From Eubacterium ruminantium (lineage in GTDB: Bacteria > Bacillota > Clostridia > Lachnospirales > Lachnospiraceae), in contig NZ_FUXA01000013.1 in the NCBI RefSeq assembly GCF_900167085.1, positions 1-64,000 of the forward strand: 64,000 nucleotides of DNA. Direction: 5' to 3'. The notes beneath the pieces are model-generated. The model did no database searches. It had not been told where the DNA came from and worked only from the letters and a program-made list of their open reading frames with translations. Below, in pieces: positions 44,596 through 54,149 of this stretch. Numbering within the stretch: the stretch's first letter is position 1; each line of letters begins with the position of its first letter. A program made the translations under genes and the position numbers.

Positions 44596-47500
44596 CTATA
44601 TCTGACTTATATTTCTTTCCACCAATTTACTGTCTATATAAAATTCGCCCTTACCTTCAACAAGGATGAATTTCTCAGGTTTAGCATATGAATCAGCCAT
44701 AAGGTCGGATTTACTCTTCGAATAGCAGTCAAAATTCTTCATATAAATCTGCGTATCCTCTGTATGTCCTCCGAATATAAGAGCCCTTTCTCCGTTATTC
44801 TCGAGCCTCATCTTTCCACGTTCAAGCTTAAACTTCGTTGCACCTTCGAGAGCCCCTAAAAGTGTAGAGAACTTAGACCTTGCTGTAGCATTTACACTTA
44901 CATCCGTAAGGGAAATATAACTCTTATTACCCCGTATAGTTCCGATAGCCGTGAACTTGTTAGCATTTCCATAAATACCTACCGCAGAATCAATTATTGA
45001 AACCTTGGAATTACCATCCATGGATCCGATTCCTACACCTACGGCTTTATTTATATCTATGGACATATCGCAGGACTTGATGTCCAGATCGATATCGCTC
45101 AGAAGTGAACCTATTCCAACTCCCTGTTCGCCGTTAAGAGTGATATGATATCCGCCTCTTTCTATATTGATCCTTCCGCCAAGACCGGAGCCGATTCCAA
45201 CTCCTATACGTCCGCTGGCATTTATCTTGATAGAACCATCCTGATGGAAATTAATTGTTCCACATCTCTCATCGATACTATTTCCGATACCATAGTATTT
45301 TCCATGAGAAATACTGATAAACATATCTCCGTCGCCTTTAAATGTCACAACAGATGACTGCGGAACAAGTATGCCTCCATTTTTAAGAGAGTTATCTCCC
45401 TTAAGGATTATTGTTACATCACAATCTTCCCCGATCTGAATGCATGGATATCCTTTGACGCTGAATAATGTCGCATTCTCTAAAGTGACGATTCCGCAAT
45501 ATCCATCATTTATCATGATATTTACTTCGGTCTGATGTCCCGGTGTACCAACTATGGTCACATCCCTGTATGTAACATTTTCACCGGAAATGCTTATTCT
45601 GTTATAACCTTCTTTGCTGATACCATTTAAGCTGATCCTATTTGAACGACCTGATGCAAAGCATCTGGAATTCTTGGTCTTGCTGTTCTCCTGATTGATC
45701 TTAAGGATCTCATCTTTAACAATAGGATTGATACTTTCAATGATTTCCGGATTAGGCTTTGCTGTATAGAATCCCTGTATAAGATCAACGCCAAGATTTA
45801 TTACCGTCTCAAGTTCTCTGTAGTTTTCAACACCTTCAGCCAAAGCAAGGATATCACTCTCATGACAGAAATCAACAACCTCTCTTACGAAATACTGCTT
45901 ATTCAGATCCTCTTCAATATTTGAAATGAGAGACCTGTCAACCTTAACGTATTTCGGCATATATCTAAGAAGATTACTGATATTGGAATAACCTGTACCA
46001 TAATCATCAAGAGCTATGTTGATATCATTTTCTTTCATTTCATCCTTAAATGTATTGAATCTCTCCTCAGCCATCTGGGCAGATTCGGTAACTTCAACAA
46101 CAACATTATCATGGATGAAACTAAGCCTCTTGATGATCTCTTTTCTTTCTTCTTTCTCAAGTTCAACACTCGGAATACTATTGATGAAAATCTTTCTATC
46201 TTTGATCTTATCAATATTATTCTCAAGAATGGTTATTATATTTTTAAATGTATTTCTTTCAACATCCACAAGTCTTCCCAACATCTCGGAATACTTAAGG
46301 ATCACAAGAGGATTCACTTCCGCCAGTTCAGAACGCATAAGTGCTTCATATGAATAAATCTCACCTGTTTTTGCATTTACTATAGGCTGGAAATAATATT
46401 TGAAAAGATTCTGATCAAGAAGTGTTTCAACCCTTTCCGCAAGAATCTTCTCATGCTCATTTAATTCTTCAACCGTCTTCTTTCTCTCGCGCAGACTGTC
46501 GATAACCATTCGGTCACTTGCAACTTTACTTCTGAGATTGATCAGCTCTTCATTTCTTCTGATCACCTCATATCCTCTTGAAACCGAATTGATCCACATT
46601 CTATAATTACTGTCATAAGACATCGGTTTAGAACCGAAACTGAGCACCGCATAACCATAATCATTATCTTCATTATAAACAGGTGTGAAAATATATCCTC
46701 TTGGCTCCGAATGTTCCTTATGGAGTGCGGGAAGAATATCTTTCTTACTGAATTTATTGATCAAACTGATGGAGTTTTCTTTTTCATTATCAACTTCATA
46801 TTTAATAGCCTGAATTATCTCATCACTGTATCCTTCCACAACCTCATTATCATTTAAGCACAGATAAAAGCTTTTAATATCGCCGATCTGGAAAAGATAA
46901 GAATAAACTATATCGAGATATCCTCTCTTGGAATTCTCCTTCATGATATCTTCCTGGATGAAGTTGTGTATCGAATTAAAGTTTTCCTCAGATTCATTTG
47001 TATCCCATGAATCTCTCAAAATGAATTTGCATTCCGGTTTTTCAGCTTTGCATCCACAGCTTCCGCCAATATATAATTGTATATCCGGATTTTTTTCAGG
47101 AAATTCTTCTCCGTTCATCAAATTGAAAAGACAGTTCACAGCATATGTTCCGTAATACTCCGCCGGTATATATACCGATGTAAGCGGTGACGGGCTTGTC
47201 CATCCTTCTTTTGATGTTCCGTAACCTGTAACGGCAATATCCTCCGGAATACGGATACCTCTTTTCTCCATAGCCTTCGCGAAACCTATCGCCATACAGT
47301 CATTTGCGCAGGCAACAGCATCAGGAAGAGCCCTTCCCGAATCAAGTATCTCTTCAGCACATACTTCACCACTGGTATACCAATAATCACCATAAAAGAT
47401 CATATCATCCGTAACCTTCAGATTATGATCGCTCATGGCATCTTTGTATGCCTCTACCCTTTTAACAGTATGCTCATGCCATTTTTTTCCGGCAATGAAT

Positions 47501-47907
47501 AAAATATCCTTATAATCATGTTCTTCGATAAGATGTGAAATAAGTTTATAGATAAGTTTGTATCCATGAGTCCAAAAGCTTTTAAAATACTTCGAATTCA
47601 TGTCCACAAGAATAACAGGTCCAGCGAACCTTTCATGAATATCTTCTTCTATAAAACCCCATAGATCAGGAGTCTGAATGCAGTCTGCCATCACAATTAC
47701 CGCATCAAAAAGATCATAGTTAATAAGAGTATAGATAGTAGCCTCCCCACGCTCTCTCTCCGGAGTATTCTGATATTTGATATACATAGAAAATATACAA
47801 ACATCATAACCGGATTCAAACGCACACTTCTCTACACCCATTAAAAAATCTCTTTGATATGCCTCATCAGACTGTGCTGTAAGGACCGCAATACGACCTT
47901 TTACCAT
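44596..47907 (-). CDS. LacI-type sensor / EAL c-di-GMP phosphodiesterase / beta-helix fusion
   Basis: From 47907 (the GGGG-rich site precedes this ATG) the protein is 1,103 residues with no signal peptide or membrane segment. Residues ~1-290 are a periplasmic-binding-protein type 1 fold like the ligand domain of LacI regulators, but without the DNA-binding helix-turn-helix (VACANDCMAIGFAKAME, AVTGYGTS). A GAF-like middle and a short coiled coil follow. The EAL domain spans ~500-755, with EAL, the Asn of FINSIPS, TESA, LDDYGTGYSN, VDRS, AEGVEN and QGF, so all metal and c-di-GMP residues appear intact. The last ~330 residues are Gly-rich repeats like a right-handed beta-helix. It would hydrolyse c-di-GMP in response to a cytoplasmic sugar or nucleoside. 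Confidence 0.88.
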   Translation of the reverse strand: MVKGRIAVLTAQSDEAYQRDFLMGVEKCAFESGYDVCIFSMYIKYQNTPERERGEATIYTLINYDLFDAVIVMADCIQTPDLWGFIEEDIHERFAGPVILVDMNSKYFKSFWTHGYKLIYKLISHLIEEHDYKDILFIAGKKWHEHTVKRVEAYKDAMSDHNLKVTDDMIFYGDYWYTSGEVCAEEILDSGRALPDAVACANDCMAIGFAKAMEKRGIRIPEDIAVTGYGTSKEGWTSPSPLTSVYIPAEYYGTYAVNCLFNLMNGEEFPEKNPDIQLYIGGSCGCKAEKPECKFILRDSWDTNESEENFNSIHNFIQEDIMKENSKRGYLDIVYSYLFQIGDIKSFYLCLNDNEVVEGYSDEIIQAIKYEVDNEKENSISLINKFSKKDILPALHKEHSEPRGYIFTPVYNEDNDYGYAVLSFGSKPMSYDSNYRMWINSVSRGYEVIRRNEELINLRSKVASDRMVIDSLRERKKTVEELNEHEKILAERVETLLDQNLFKYYFQPIVNAKTGEIYSYEALMRSELAEVNPLVILKYSEMLGRLVDVERNTFKNIITILENNIDKIKDRKIFINSIPSVELEKEERKEIIKRLSFIHDNVVVEVTESAQMAEERFNTFKDEMKENDINIALDDYGTGYSNISNLLRYMPKYVKVDRSLISNIEEDLNKQYFVREVVDFCHESDILALAEGVENYRELETVINLGVDLIQGFYTAKPNPEIIESINPIVKDEILKINQENSKTKNSRCFASGRSNRISLNGISKEGYNRISISGENVTYRDVTIVGTPGHQTEVNIMINDGYCGIVTLENATLFSVKGYPCIQIGEDCDVTIILKGDNSLKNGGILVPQSSVVTFKGDGDMFISISHGKYYGIGNSIDERCGTINFHQDGSIKINASGRIGVGIGSGLGGRINIERGGYHITLNGEQGVGIGSLLSDIDLDIKSCDMSIDINKAVGVGIGSMDGNSKVSIIDSAVGIYGNANKFTAIGTIRGNKSYISLTDVSVNATARSKFSTLLGALEGATKFKLERGKMRLENNGERALIFGGHTEDTQIYMKNFDCYSKSKSDLMADSYAKPEKFILVEGKGEFYIDSKLVERNISQI

Positions 47908-48141
47908 AAGTATACCCCGTGCCCCAAATAAAGGTACATTAAACAACACAATTAGCCTATCTTTATTAGCCTTTCAGTCCCTTCTCCGAACCGAAAAATC
48001 TAGAAATATTATAACATTCAAACCATCAGATATCAACGAAATTCTACGTAATTTACCACTACAACATTTACAGCGAAATAACTTTACATCATACAAAATA
48101 TAGCTTAAAATCATCTCATAAAACATCGATGGAGAATAATA

Positions 48142-48960
48142 ATGAATACACTCAAATTTTTATATACAACACCTCTTGGAAGGTGCATACTTAAGCCACT
48201 TGCGTCAAAACCGGTATCTGTTATAACAGGTAAATTTCTTGACTCAAGATTTTCGCGTTTTCTTGTAAATGATTTTATCGCAAGACACGATATAGATACA
48301 TCTGAATTCGAGAAACAGAATTTCGACAGTTTTAATGATTGTTTCTGCAGAAAACTTAAGGATGATGCCCGAACTGTAGAAAGCGATAACAATGTCATGA
48401 TTGCACCTTGCGACGGTCTTCTTACAGTTGTACCGATTAAAAACGGCACTGTCCTTCCGGTAAAGCAGAGTTACTATACTGTAAAAAGTCTTCTCAAAGA
48501 TAAGAGACTGGCAGAAAGATATAAAGACGGTTATGCCCTTGTTTACAGACTTTGCACAAACCACTATCACAGATATTGCTACGTTGAGAGCGGTAGAAAA
48601 AGTCGTAACAGATATATCCAGGGTGTATATCATACAGTTCGTCCGATAGCACTTGAAAACCGACCTGTATTTATTGAGAACTCCAGAGAATATACTTGTA
48701 TCAAGACAGAAAATTTCGGAATCCTCACTCAGATGGAAGTCGGCGCCATGCTTGTAGGCCGTATCAATAATTTTGAAAAAGAAATCCGCACAGTAAGAAG
48801 AGGAAAAGAAAAAGGTACTTTCCTTTACGGCGGTTCTACAATAATAGTACTCGTTGAAAAAAATAAAGTCGATATTCTTAACTATATTCTTGATGCTTCA
48901 AAGTATGGCAGAGAAACACCCGTACTCTATGGTCAAAAAATAGGAGGAAAACATGTCTGA
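48142..48960 (+). CDS. psd: Phosphatidylserine decarboxylase
   Basis: A 272-residue enzyme that turns phosphatidylserine into phosphatidylethanolamine. NHYHRYCYVESG near residue 150 holds the conserved His, and the self-cleavage site is YGGST (Ser232), a variant of LGST where the Ser becomes the pyruvoyl group. The C-terminal fragment is normal. No pssA is adjacent. The last 8 bases overlap the TIR gene, so translation is coupled. Confidence 0.93.
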   Translation: MNTLKFLYTTPLGRCILKPLASKPVSVITGKFLDSRFSRFLVNDFIARHDIDTSEFEKQNFDSFNDCFCRKLKDDARTVESDNNVMIAPCDGLLTVVPIKNGTVLPVKQSYYTVKSLLKDKRLAERYKDGYALVYRLCTNHYHRYCYVESGRKSRNRYIQGVYHTVRPIALENRPVFIENSREYTCIKTENFGILTQMEVGAMLVGRINNFEKEIRTVRRGKEKGTFLYGGSTIIVLVEKNKVDILNYILDASKYGRETPVLYGQKIGGKHV

Positions 48961-51900
48961 TCACTATAATGCCTTTATCTCATATAAGCATGCCGAGGCA
49001 GACATTAAAGTTGCCGAGGCTATCGAGAAAGGCCTTGAACGTTTTCACATTCCCGGAAAGATAAGAAAGAAAACCGGTTACAAACGTATACAACGCATTT
49101 TCAGAGATAAAGATGAACTTACTCTCACCAGTGATCTTACTTCAAATATCATCGATGCCCTTAATAATGCGGACTATTTGATAGTTATATGTTCAACAAA
49201 TACAAGAAGCTCTGAATGGGTCACAAGAGAAATCCAGTATTTCCTTAGAACCCATACAAGGCAGCAGATACTTACAGTTCTTGTGGATGGCGAACCTCAG
49301 GATACCATTCCTGAAATCCTGCTTTCTGAAGAAAGAAAAATGATCGATGAAAATGGCATAGAGCGTATAGTTAATGTACCTCTCGAACCACTTTCATGCG
49401 ATTATCGTATGCCTATGCATAAGGCAAAAAAGGAAGAGCTTCCACGTCTTGCATCCGTTATTATCGGATGCTCATACGATGAGCTCATGAACAGACGTCG
49501 TCAGTATAAGATACGTCGTCTCTCTCTTATATTTTCAGCTATATCACTTGTTCTTCTTGTATTTTCATTATATATCCTGCGCAGTAAAAAGCAGATTAAT
49601 GAAAATTACAGAAACTCATTAAAGAACCAATCTAAATATTTAGCAAATGAAGCGGAACGTCTTCTCGAACACGAGCAACGTATTACCGCTCTTAAGTTAT
49701 GCATTGAAGCTCTCCCGAAGAAAAAATTCGATAGACCGGTAACTCCGGAAGCCGTGCGTGCTCTTACTGATGCAACATTGTCATATCGTCCTCTTCTCGG
49801 AAGCAATATCGAATCTGTATGGAACTATACCATGCCGAGCCGAGTTACAAATTTCTTTGTTTCCGACGATGGCGAATATTTGGTTGGAACTGATAACACA
49901 AGCAATATTATCGTTTGGGAATCAACCAATCATGAGGTAAAGCTTCACCTAAATGACAGCACAGCACTGACTCAGTCACTACTTTTTTATGATAACAACA
50001 AGTTGATTTCTTGGACCACTAATGAATTTTCATTATATGATCTGGAGACAGGCGATAAGATATGGACTTATGAATCTAAAGATTCACTGGCATCCACCAA
50101 GCCGCAGATTATGAAGAACGGAAATATAATGCTCTTCACTAACAGTTCATATATCATAATCGATCAAACAAACGGAAAAGAAATAAAATCAGGAGAATTG
50201 CCTAGAAACGATACTGATTGCATATCAAACAATCTTATGCTCTCCCCTGATGAGTCAAAACTATCATATTACTATTTCAAATCATATGATGAAATATGCT
50301 ATGGTATTTATGATCTGAAGACTAAAAAAACCAATATTCTCGGTTCAACTCCCATGCTTCCTGCAACAACATGGAATTCGGATAATAATCTGGTTGTAGC
50401 AATACCTCTTGATGATAGTTACAGTACATCTTATGGGGAAAAAGCATACATCAAAGATGATCATAAAAAAATAATATGTATTGATTCAAAAAGCCTTAAA
50501 ACTTTGTGGGAACAGGAATTTGTATGTTCACAGGTTGAATATGAAAATGATTTTCTTGAACTTCCTTCCAAAAATGCACTGCTATACTATTGCGGCAACG
50601 TGGCAGTAGCTTATGATAATAAAACCGGAGAAATACTCTTCTCCAACAACGTAAACGACTCTATCGTTACAGCAATGGATAATGATGGTGATGGTAATCC
50701 TACATATATTACAAATACCGGAAAAATCTGTTTTGCAAACTTAGACTCGCATAATAACCCAACTTCAGTAACAACTCTCAAAGTATTCACCGATAATATA
50801 AACAAAGCTGAAGTCAAAAAGTATTATTATATTCAACAGGCCGAATCAAACGATATTATCGCATATGATTCCTATATTTCCGATAATGACTGGACTCCGA
50901 TGGAAACAGATGTAACAGTTAATCACACATCTGTCAGATCATTCCTTAATGACAATATATTCGCAACAGTAAGTCAGGAGAATGACGCCCCTGTACTTAA
51001 CATATTTAATCCGAATGACAATACTCATTTAAAAAGCATCCAGCTGTCCGGCGATTATATGTTAAATTATGAAATACTTTGCGTATATGAGAACAAACTT
51101 TATTTATCATATGTTGAAAATAACAAAATAACCCTTATCTCTGTGGATTTATCAACATTTGAAACAAACGAAACGATTGTTTCTGAAGATCCTTTTTCAT
51201 TACTCAGTACAATGGCCTATAATGAATACAGGATAATATACTTATCCAGAGAAGAACCTCCGGCGGAGCTTAAATATTCAGGATCGATATTCTACATAAA
51301 TTTATATGACATAAGAAATGGCGAAACAAGTAAAGTACCTTTTAGCGAGACCACGGACCATTATCCATCAGGATTATATGGCTTTCTTAATAACAACTTT
51401 ATATATAGCTGCGGAAGCGAAGACAGCGACTTTATAGTTCACATAAATAGTAAAAAAGTCACACCATTCTACCTTCCGGCCAATTGGCACGGTACAGAAC
51501 ATGTTGCCAATGGTTGCGGAAAAATTGCTATTTCCGATAACGAAACAATCATCATCATGGATGAAAATGCTGAAGAAATATCAACGATCAGTTGTCCAAA
51601 TGTCGTACCACTTTCCATGACATTCTATAAAAATAATGATGAAATAAATCTCCTTGTAGTTTATAACGATTCATCATTATGCAGATATGATTGCAATGGT
51701 AAGTTCATCGGCAAAACCATCATAACGGTGCCATATTATACAACGGCCAATGTGGAATTCAAATTTGAAAAAATTAATGGAATTCTTTATCTCCGTGTTG
51801 ATGACACGCTTTGTATTGTAGATATAAATAATTGGTTTGAGCTTGCATATATTCCATACTGTCATGGTCATCATATTCCAACTGACCATTTCATTACTTT

Positions 51901-52051
51901 CTCGTATGCAAAAACATTTAAAGAAAGCAGCATTGGATATTTCAAACATTATACCGTTGATGATCTGATCGACAAAGGAAAATACATCCTACAGGGAACT
52001 GAACTTACGGAAGAAGAAAAATCATATTATGGTATATCATCTGAGCCATAA
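48953..52051 (+). CDS. TIR-transmembrane-propeller protein
   Basis: A 1,032-residue protein with an N-terminal TIR domain (~1-125), beginning DHYNAFISYKHAEADI and with W89 and E93 in SSEWVTREIQ, where E93 sits at the position of the catalytic Glu of NAD-cleaving TIRs. A single membrane helix at ~189-209 follows (LSLIFSAISLVLLVFSLYIL). The large remainder (~225-1,030) is rich in beta-strands with WD40/YVTN-like phrases such as NIIVWESTNHEVKL and KIWTYESKD, probably one or two propellers outside the cell. No amidase or peptidase motif is seen. It overlaps psd by 8 bases and is followed by a terminator. It may sense an outside signal and deplete NAD, or act as an adaptor. Confidence 0.82.
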   Translation: MSDHYNAFISYKHAEADIKVAEAIEKGLERFHIPGKIRKKTGYKRIQRIFRDKDELTLTSDLTSNIIDALNNADYLIVICSTNTRSSEWVTREIQYFLRTHTRQQILTVLVDGEPQDTIPEILLSEERKMIDENGIERIVNVPLEPLSCDYRMPMHKAKKEELPRLASVIIGCSYDELMNRRRQYKIRRLSLIFSAISLVLLVFSLYILRSKKQINENYRNSLKNQSKYLANEAERLLEHEQRITALKLCIEALPKKKFDRPVTPEAVRALTDATLSYRPLLGSNIESVWNYTMPSRVTNFFVSDDGEYLVGTDNTSNIIVWESTNHEVKLHLNDSTALTQSLLFYDNNKLISWTTNEFSLYDLETGDKIWTYESKDSLASTKPQIMKNGNIMLFTNSSYIIIDQTNGKEIKSGELPRNDTDCISNNLMLSPDESKLSYYYFKSYDEICYGIYDLKTKKTNILGSTPMLPATTWNSDNNLVVAIPLDDSYSTSYGEKAYIKDDHKKIICIDSKSLKTLWEQEFVCSQVEYENDFLELPSKNALLYYCGNVAVAYDNKTGEILFSNNVNDSIVTAMDNDGDGNPTYITNTGKICFANLDSHNNPTSVTTLKVFTDNINKAEVKKYYYIQQAESNDIIAYDSYISDNDWTPMETDVTVNHTSVRSFLNDNIFATVSQENDAPVLNIFNPNDNTHLKSIQLSGDYMLNYEILCVYENKLYLSYVENNKITLISVDLSTFETNETIVSEDPFSLLSTMAYNEYRIIYLSREEPPAELKYSGSIFYINLYDIRNGETSKVPFSETTDHYPSGLYGFLNNNFIYSCGSEDSDFIVHINSKKVTPFYLPANWHGTEHVANGCGKIAISDNETIIIMDENAEEISTISCPNVVPLSMTFYKNNDEINLLVVYNDSSLCRYDCNGKFIGKTIITVPYYTTANVEFKFEKINGILYLRVDDTLCIVDINNWFELAYIPYCHGHHIPTDHFITFSYAKTFKESSIGYFKHYTVDDLIDKGKYILQGTELTEEEKSYYGISSEP

Positions 52052-52092
52052 ATTATGATTAAATCCCCTGATGGTAATAAATAAATGATCAA

Positions 52093-52128
52093 GTCCGGGA
52101 TAGATATCATATGAACCTATATCCGGAC
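52093..52128 (+). other. Stem-loop downstream of the TIR gene
   Basis: GTCCGG and CCGGAC arms, with extra GATA/TATC pairing, enclose a 16-24 base loop in the 3' region of the TIR transcript. It has no T-run and may protect the mRNA end or be a partial terminator. Confidence 0.4.
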
Positions 52129-52236
52129 AGCAACAGATGTATGATTGTAAATGTCAATATTTAAATGTAGGATCATTCCATGAAAAATTGATTGAGCAAC
52201 TATACATCCTGATAATAAACAGTTAAAAGCAAAAAT

Positions 52237-52284
52237 GGGAAGTACATTTAAGGATAAGATATCCAACATGTACTTCCCTTTTTT
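52237..52284 (+). terminator. Terminator of psd-TIR
   Basis: GGGAAGTACAT and ATGTACTTCCC arms followed by TTTTTT; GGATA/TATCC pairs inside. Strong rho-independent type. Confidence 0.9.
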
Positions 52285-52300
52285 ATCATTCCATATAACC

Positions 52301-52392
52301 ATATTAAACTGAACAAATATATATATCGAATCAAATTAAACTGAACGACTATTTATTGAATCATATTAAACAGAATGAATATTGATTGAATC
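52301..52392. repeat. Three ~30-bp AT-rich tandem repeats
   Basis: Three adjacent copies share ATTAAACtGAA near the start and GAATCA at the end (about 52301-52332, 52334-52363, 52363-52392). They lie between the TIR terminator and the DHH gene stop. The 358-base gap they occupy has no gene. Confidence 0.8.
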
Positions 52393-52409
52393 ATTTTCAA
52401 AAATCATAT

Positions 52410-53978
52410 TTATACAATTTCTTTATACAGCTCGTGGAACAGTCTTCCACGGATAATATATATATCATGCTTATCATCATCACGTACGGCTATATAATCC
52501 CCCGGATCACCCGAATAGTACTTTTCCTCGTCCCATTCAGTGAAAAGCTTCACGCTCTTATCAAGGGTCTTAGCATAGATTCTGGACTTTCCCGTACTTA
52601 TAACACCATGTGCATATTTCAGAACCTTCTTCACTTCCCCAGAATCAATATTCTTGATGCTCGGTTCATATTCGAACCGTCTGCTATACTGCACTCCCAG
52701 TTCCTTATAGCTTTTGGAAAGTTTCTCCTTTGCGATAGGATAAACTTCGCCCTCAATGCCTATCATAAGATAGCTTTCTTTGCCGATAACAATATTTACA
52801 TCACCCTCAAGTGTACGGATCTCAACCTTAGTTCCTTCAGGGAATACATCAGACAGCTTTACATATCCAAGTTCCTGCGGTTGCTTTTCATAAAGCTTCA
52901 TATCCGTAATATCGAGCTCTGTATTCTTCGCATAAATGATCTCGTACTTTTCAAAATAATCAACTATTCTGATATTGAAAATATCATAGATCATCTTAGC
53001 TAAAATATCTTCTTCAGTTATATCTTCCGGAATCTCATCACTTTCAGAATTTCTTTTATCATCATAAATAGAATAATATACTTCTCGCAATTTCTCCGGT
53101 CTTACAGTTCCACCTGCTTTATAAATATGGCCTCCGCCTCCGCCGATGCCATTTGCTATAAATGTAGCAAGCTCATTTGCATGTACCTCTTTTACGCAGC
53201 TTCTTACAGAGAACTTGATCTCATATTCACTGACGCAGTAAGCAATACAAACATTTACACCTTCTGTTTCCAATGAGAAATCACTGATAACTCCTAAAAT
53301 GTTAGGATCACACTTTTCTGCCTGAAGTATAAGATATTTGAAATCATCATAATATTTATAATCGAGAATAGCTTTTCCTGTGATCTTTAACTCCTTCAAA
53401 GAAAGATTTGAATTAGTCATCTCAATGATCACATCTTTTCTATATTCAAGGCTGTCTCTCATGTCCTTGTCCAGAGGATGTGCCACCTCTGACAGACGAT
53501 TCGTATCGGTGTAAAGTCCATAATATAAAGCCGTAGAAAGATTCTTATCACCGTCTATAGACAATCCTTCTTTCTTGATCATATCCCAAACGATTGTGGA
53601 ACAACTTCCCAGATTGCTCCTTACTTCCGACAGTTCAGGAACATCAACCGTAATATTGTGATGATCGATAACAGCTATATTTTCAGCTTCTGTCTTAGTA
53701 ATATTCTTCTGCCCATACTGGCAGTCAGCCACAACAAGAAGCTCCGGAATATCGCTAAAATCCGGTTCATAACTTACAGGTATCTCCAACCTGTTTACCA
53801 TGATCAAAAGATTGCTCTTTCTGATTTTATTTCTTCCTCGATATATAAATCTTACATTCTTGCCCATGGCCTTGAAATACCAATATAATGCATATCCGGA
53901 TGCTAGTGCATCTGCATCAGGATTATCATGGCACTGAACAACAATATCATTATAACCAAGAAGTTCTTTTAACTTCAT
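52410..53978 (-). CDS. DHH family phosphoesterase, NrnA/RecJ-like with unknown C-terminal domain
   Basis: A 522-residue protein. Motifs of the DHH core are VVQCHDNPDADALASGYAL, LVVADCQ and NIAVIDHHNITVDVPE; the DHHA1 part ends with GIGGGGGHIYKAGGTV. The C-terminal ~200 residues, ending PGDYIAVRDDDKHDIYIIRGRL, are not recognised and have no catalytic motif that I see. DHH enzymes hydrolyse oligoribonucleotides, pAp or cyclic dinucleotides. It stands alone, with the pckA terminator on one side. Confidence 0.85.
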   Translation of the reverse strand: MKLKELLGYNDIVVQCHDNPDADALASGYALYWYFKAMGKNVRFIYRGRNKIRKSNLLIMVNRLEIPVSYEPDFSDIPELLVVADCQYGQKNITKTEAENIAVIDHHNITVDVPELSEVRSNLGSCSTIVWDMIKKEGLSIDGDKNLSTALYYGLYTDTNRLSEVAHPLDKDMRDSLEYRKDVIIEMTNSNLSLKELKITGKAILDYKYYDDFKYLILQAEKCDPNILGVISDFSLETEGVNVCIAYCVSEYEIKFSVRSCVKEVHANELATFIANGIGGGGGHIYKAGGTVRPEKLREVYYSIYDDKRNSESDEIPEDITEEDILAKMIYDIFNIRIVDYFEKYEIIYAKNTELDITDMKLYEKQPQELGYVKLSDVFPEGTKVEIRTLEGDVNIVIGKESYLMIGIEGEVYPIAKEKLSKSYKELGVQYSRRFEYEPSIKNIDSGEVKKVLKYAHGVISTGKSRIYAKTLDKSVKLFTEWDEEKYYSGDPGDYIAVRDDDKHDIYIIRGRLFHELYKEIV

Positions 53979-54059
53979 CCCCTAATACTCCTTCACTATA
54001 TAATTAAGGTTTACTAACATAAATATTTTATCATAACATGCGCATTTTGTGTATATAAA

Positions 54060-54090
54060 AAGCGTAGCAGCTATAAAAACTGCTACGCTT
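54060..54090 (-). terminator. Terminator of pckA
   Basis: AAGCGTAGCAG and CTGCTACGCTT arms with a 9-base loop, followed by TTTT on the minus strand. Confidence 0.9.
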
Positions 54091-54149
54091 AAAATTTCAA
54101 AAGTTATATCAATCTTTAAAGATATTTCCCTTCAAAAGATTATCTCAAA

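Noticed and set aside
52301-52392. CRISPR array
   Set aside because: The repeats are directly adjacent with no unique spacers and are too AT-rich and variable.
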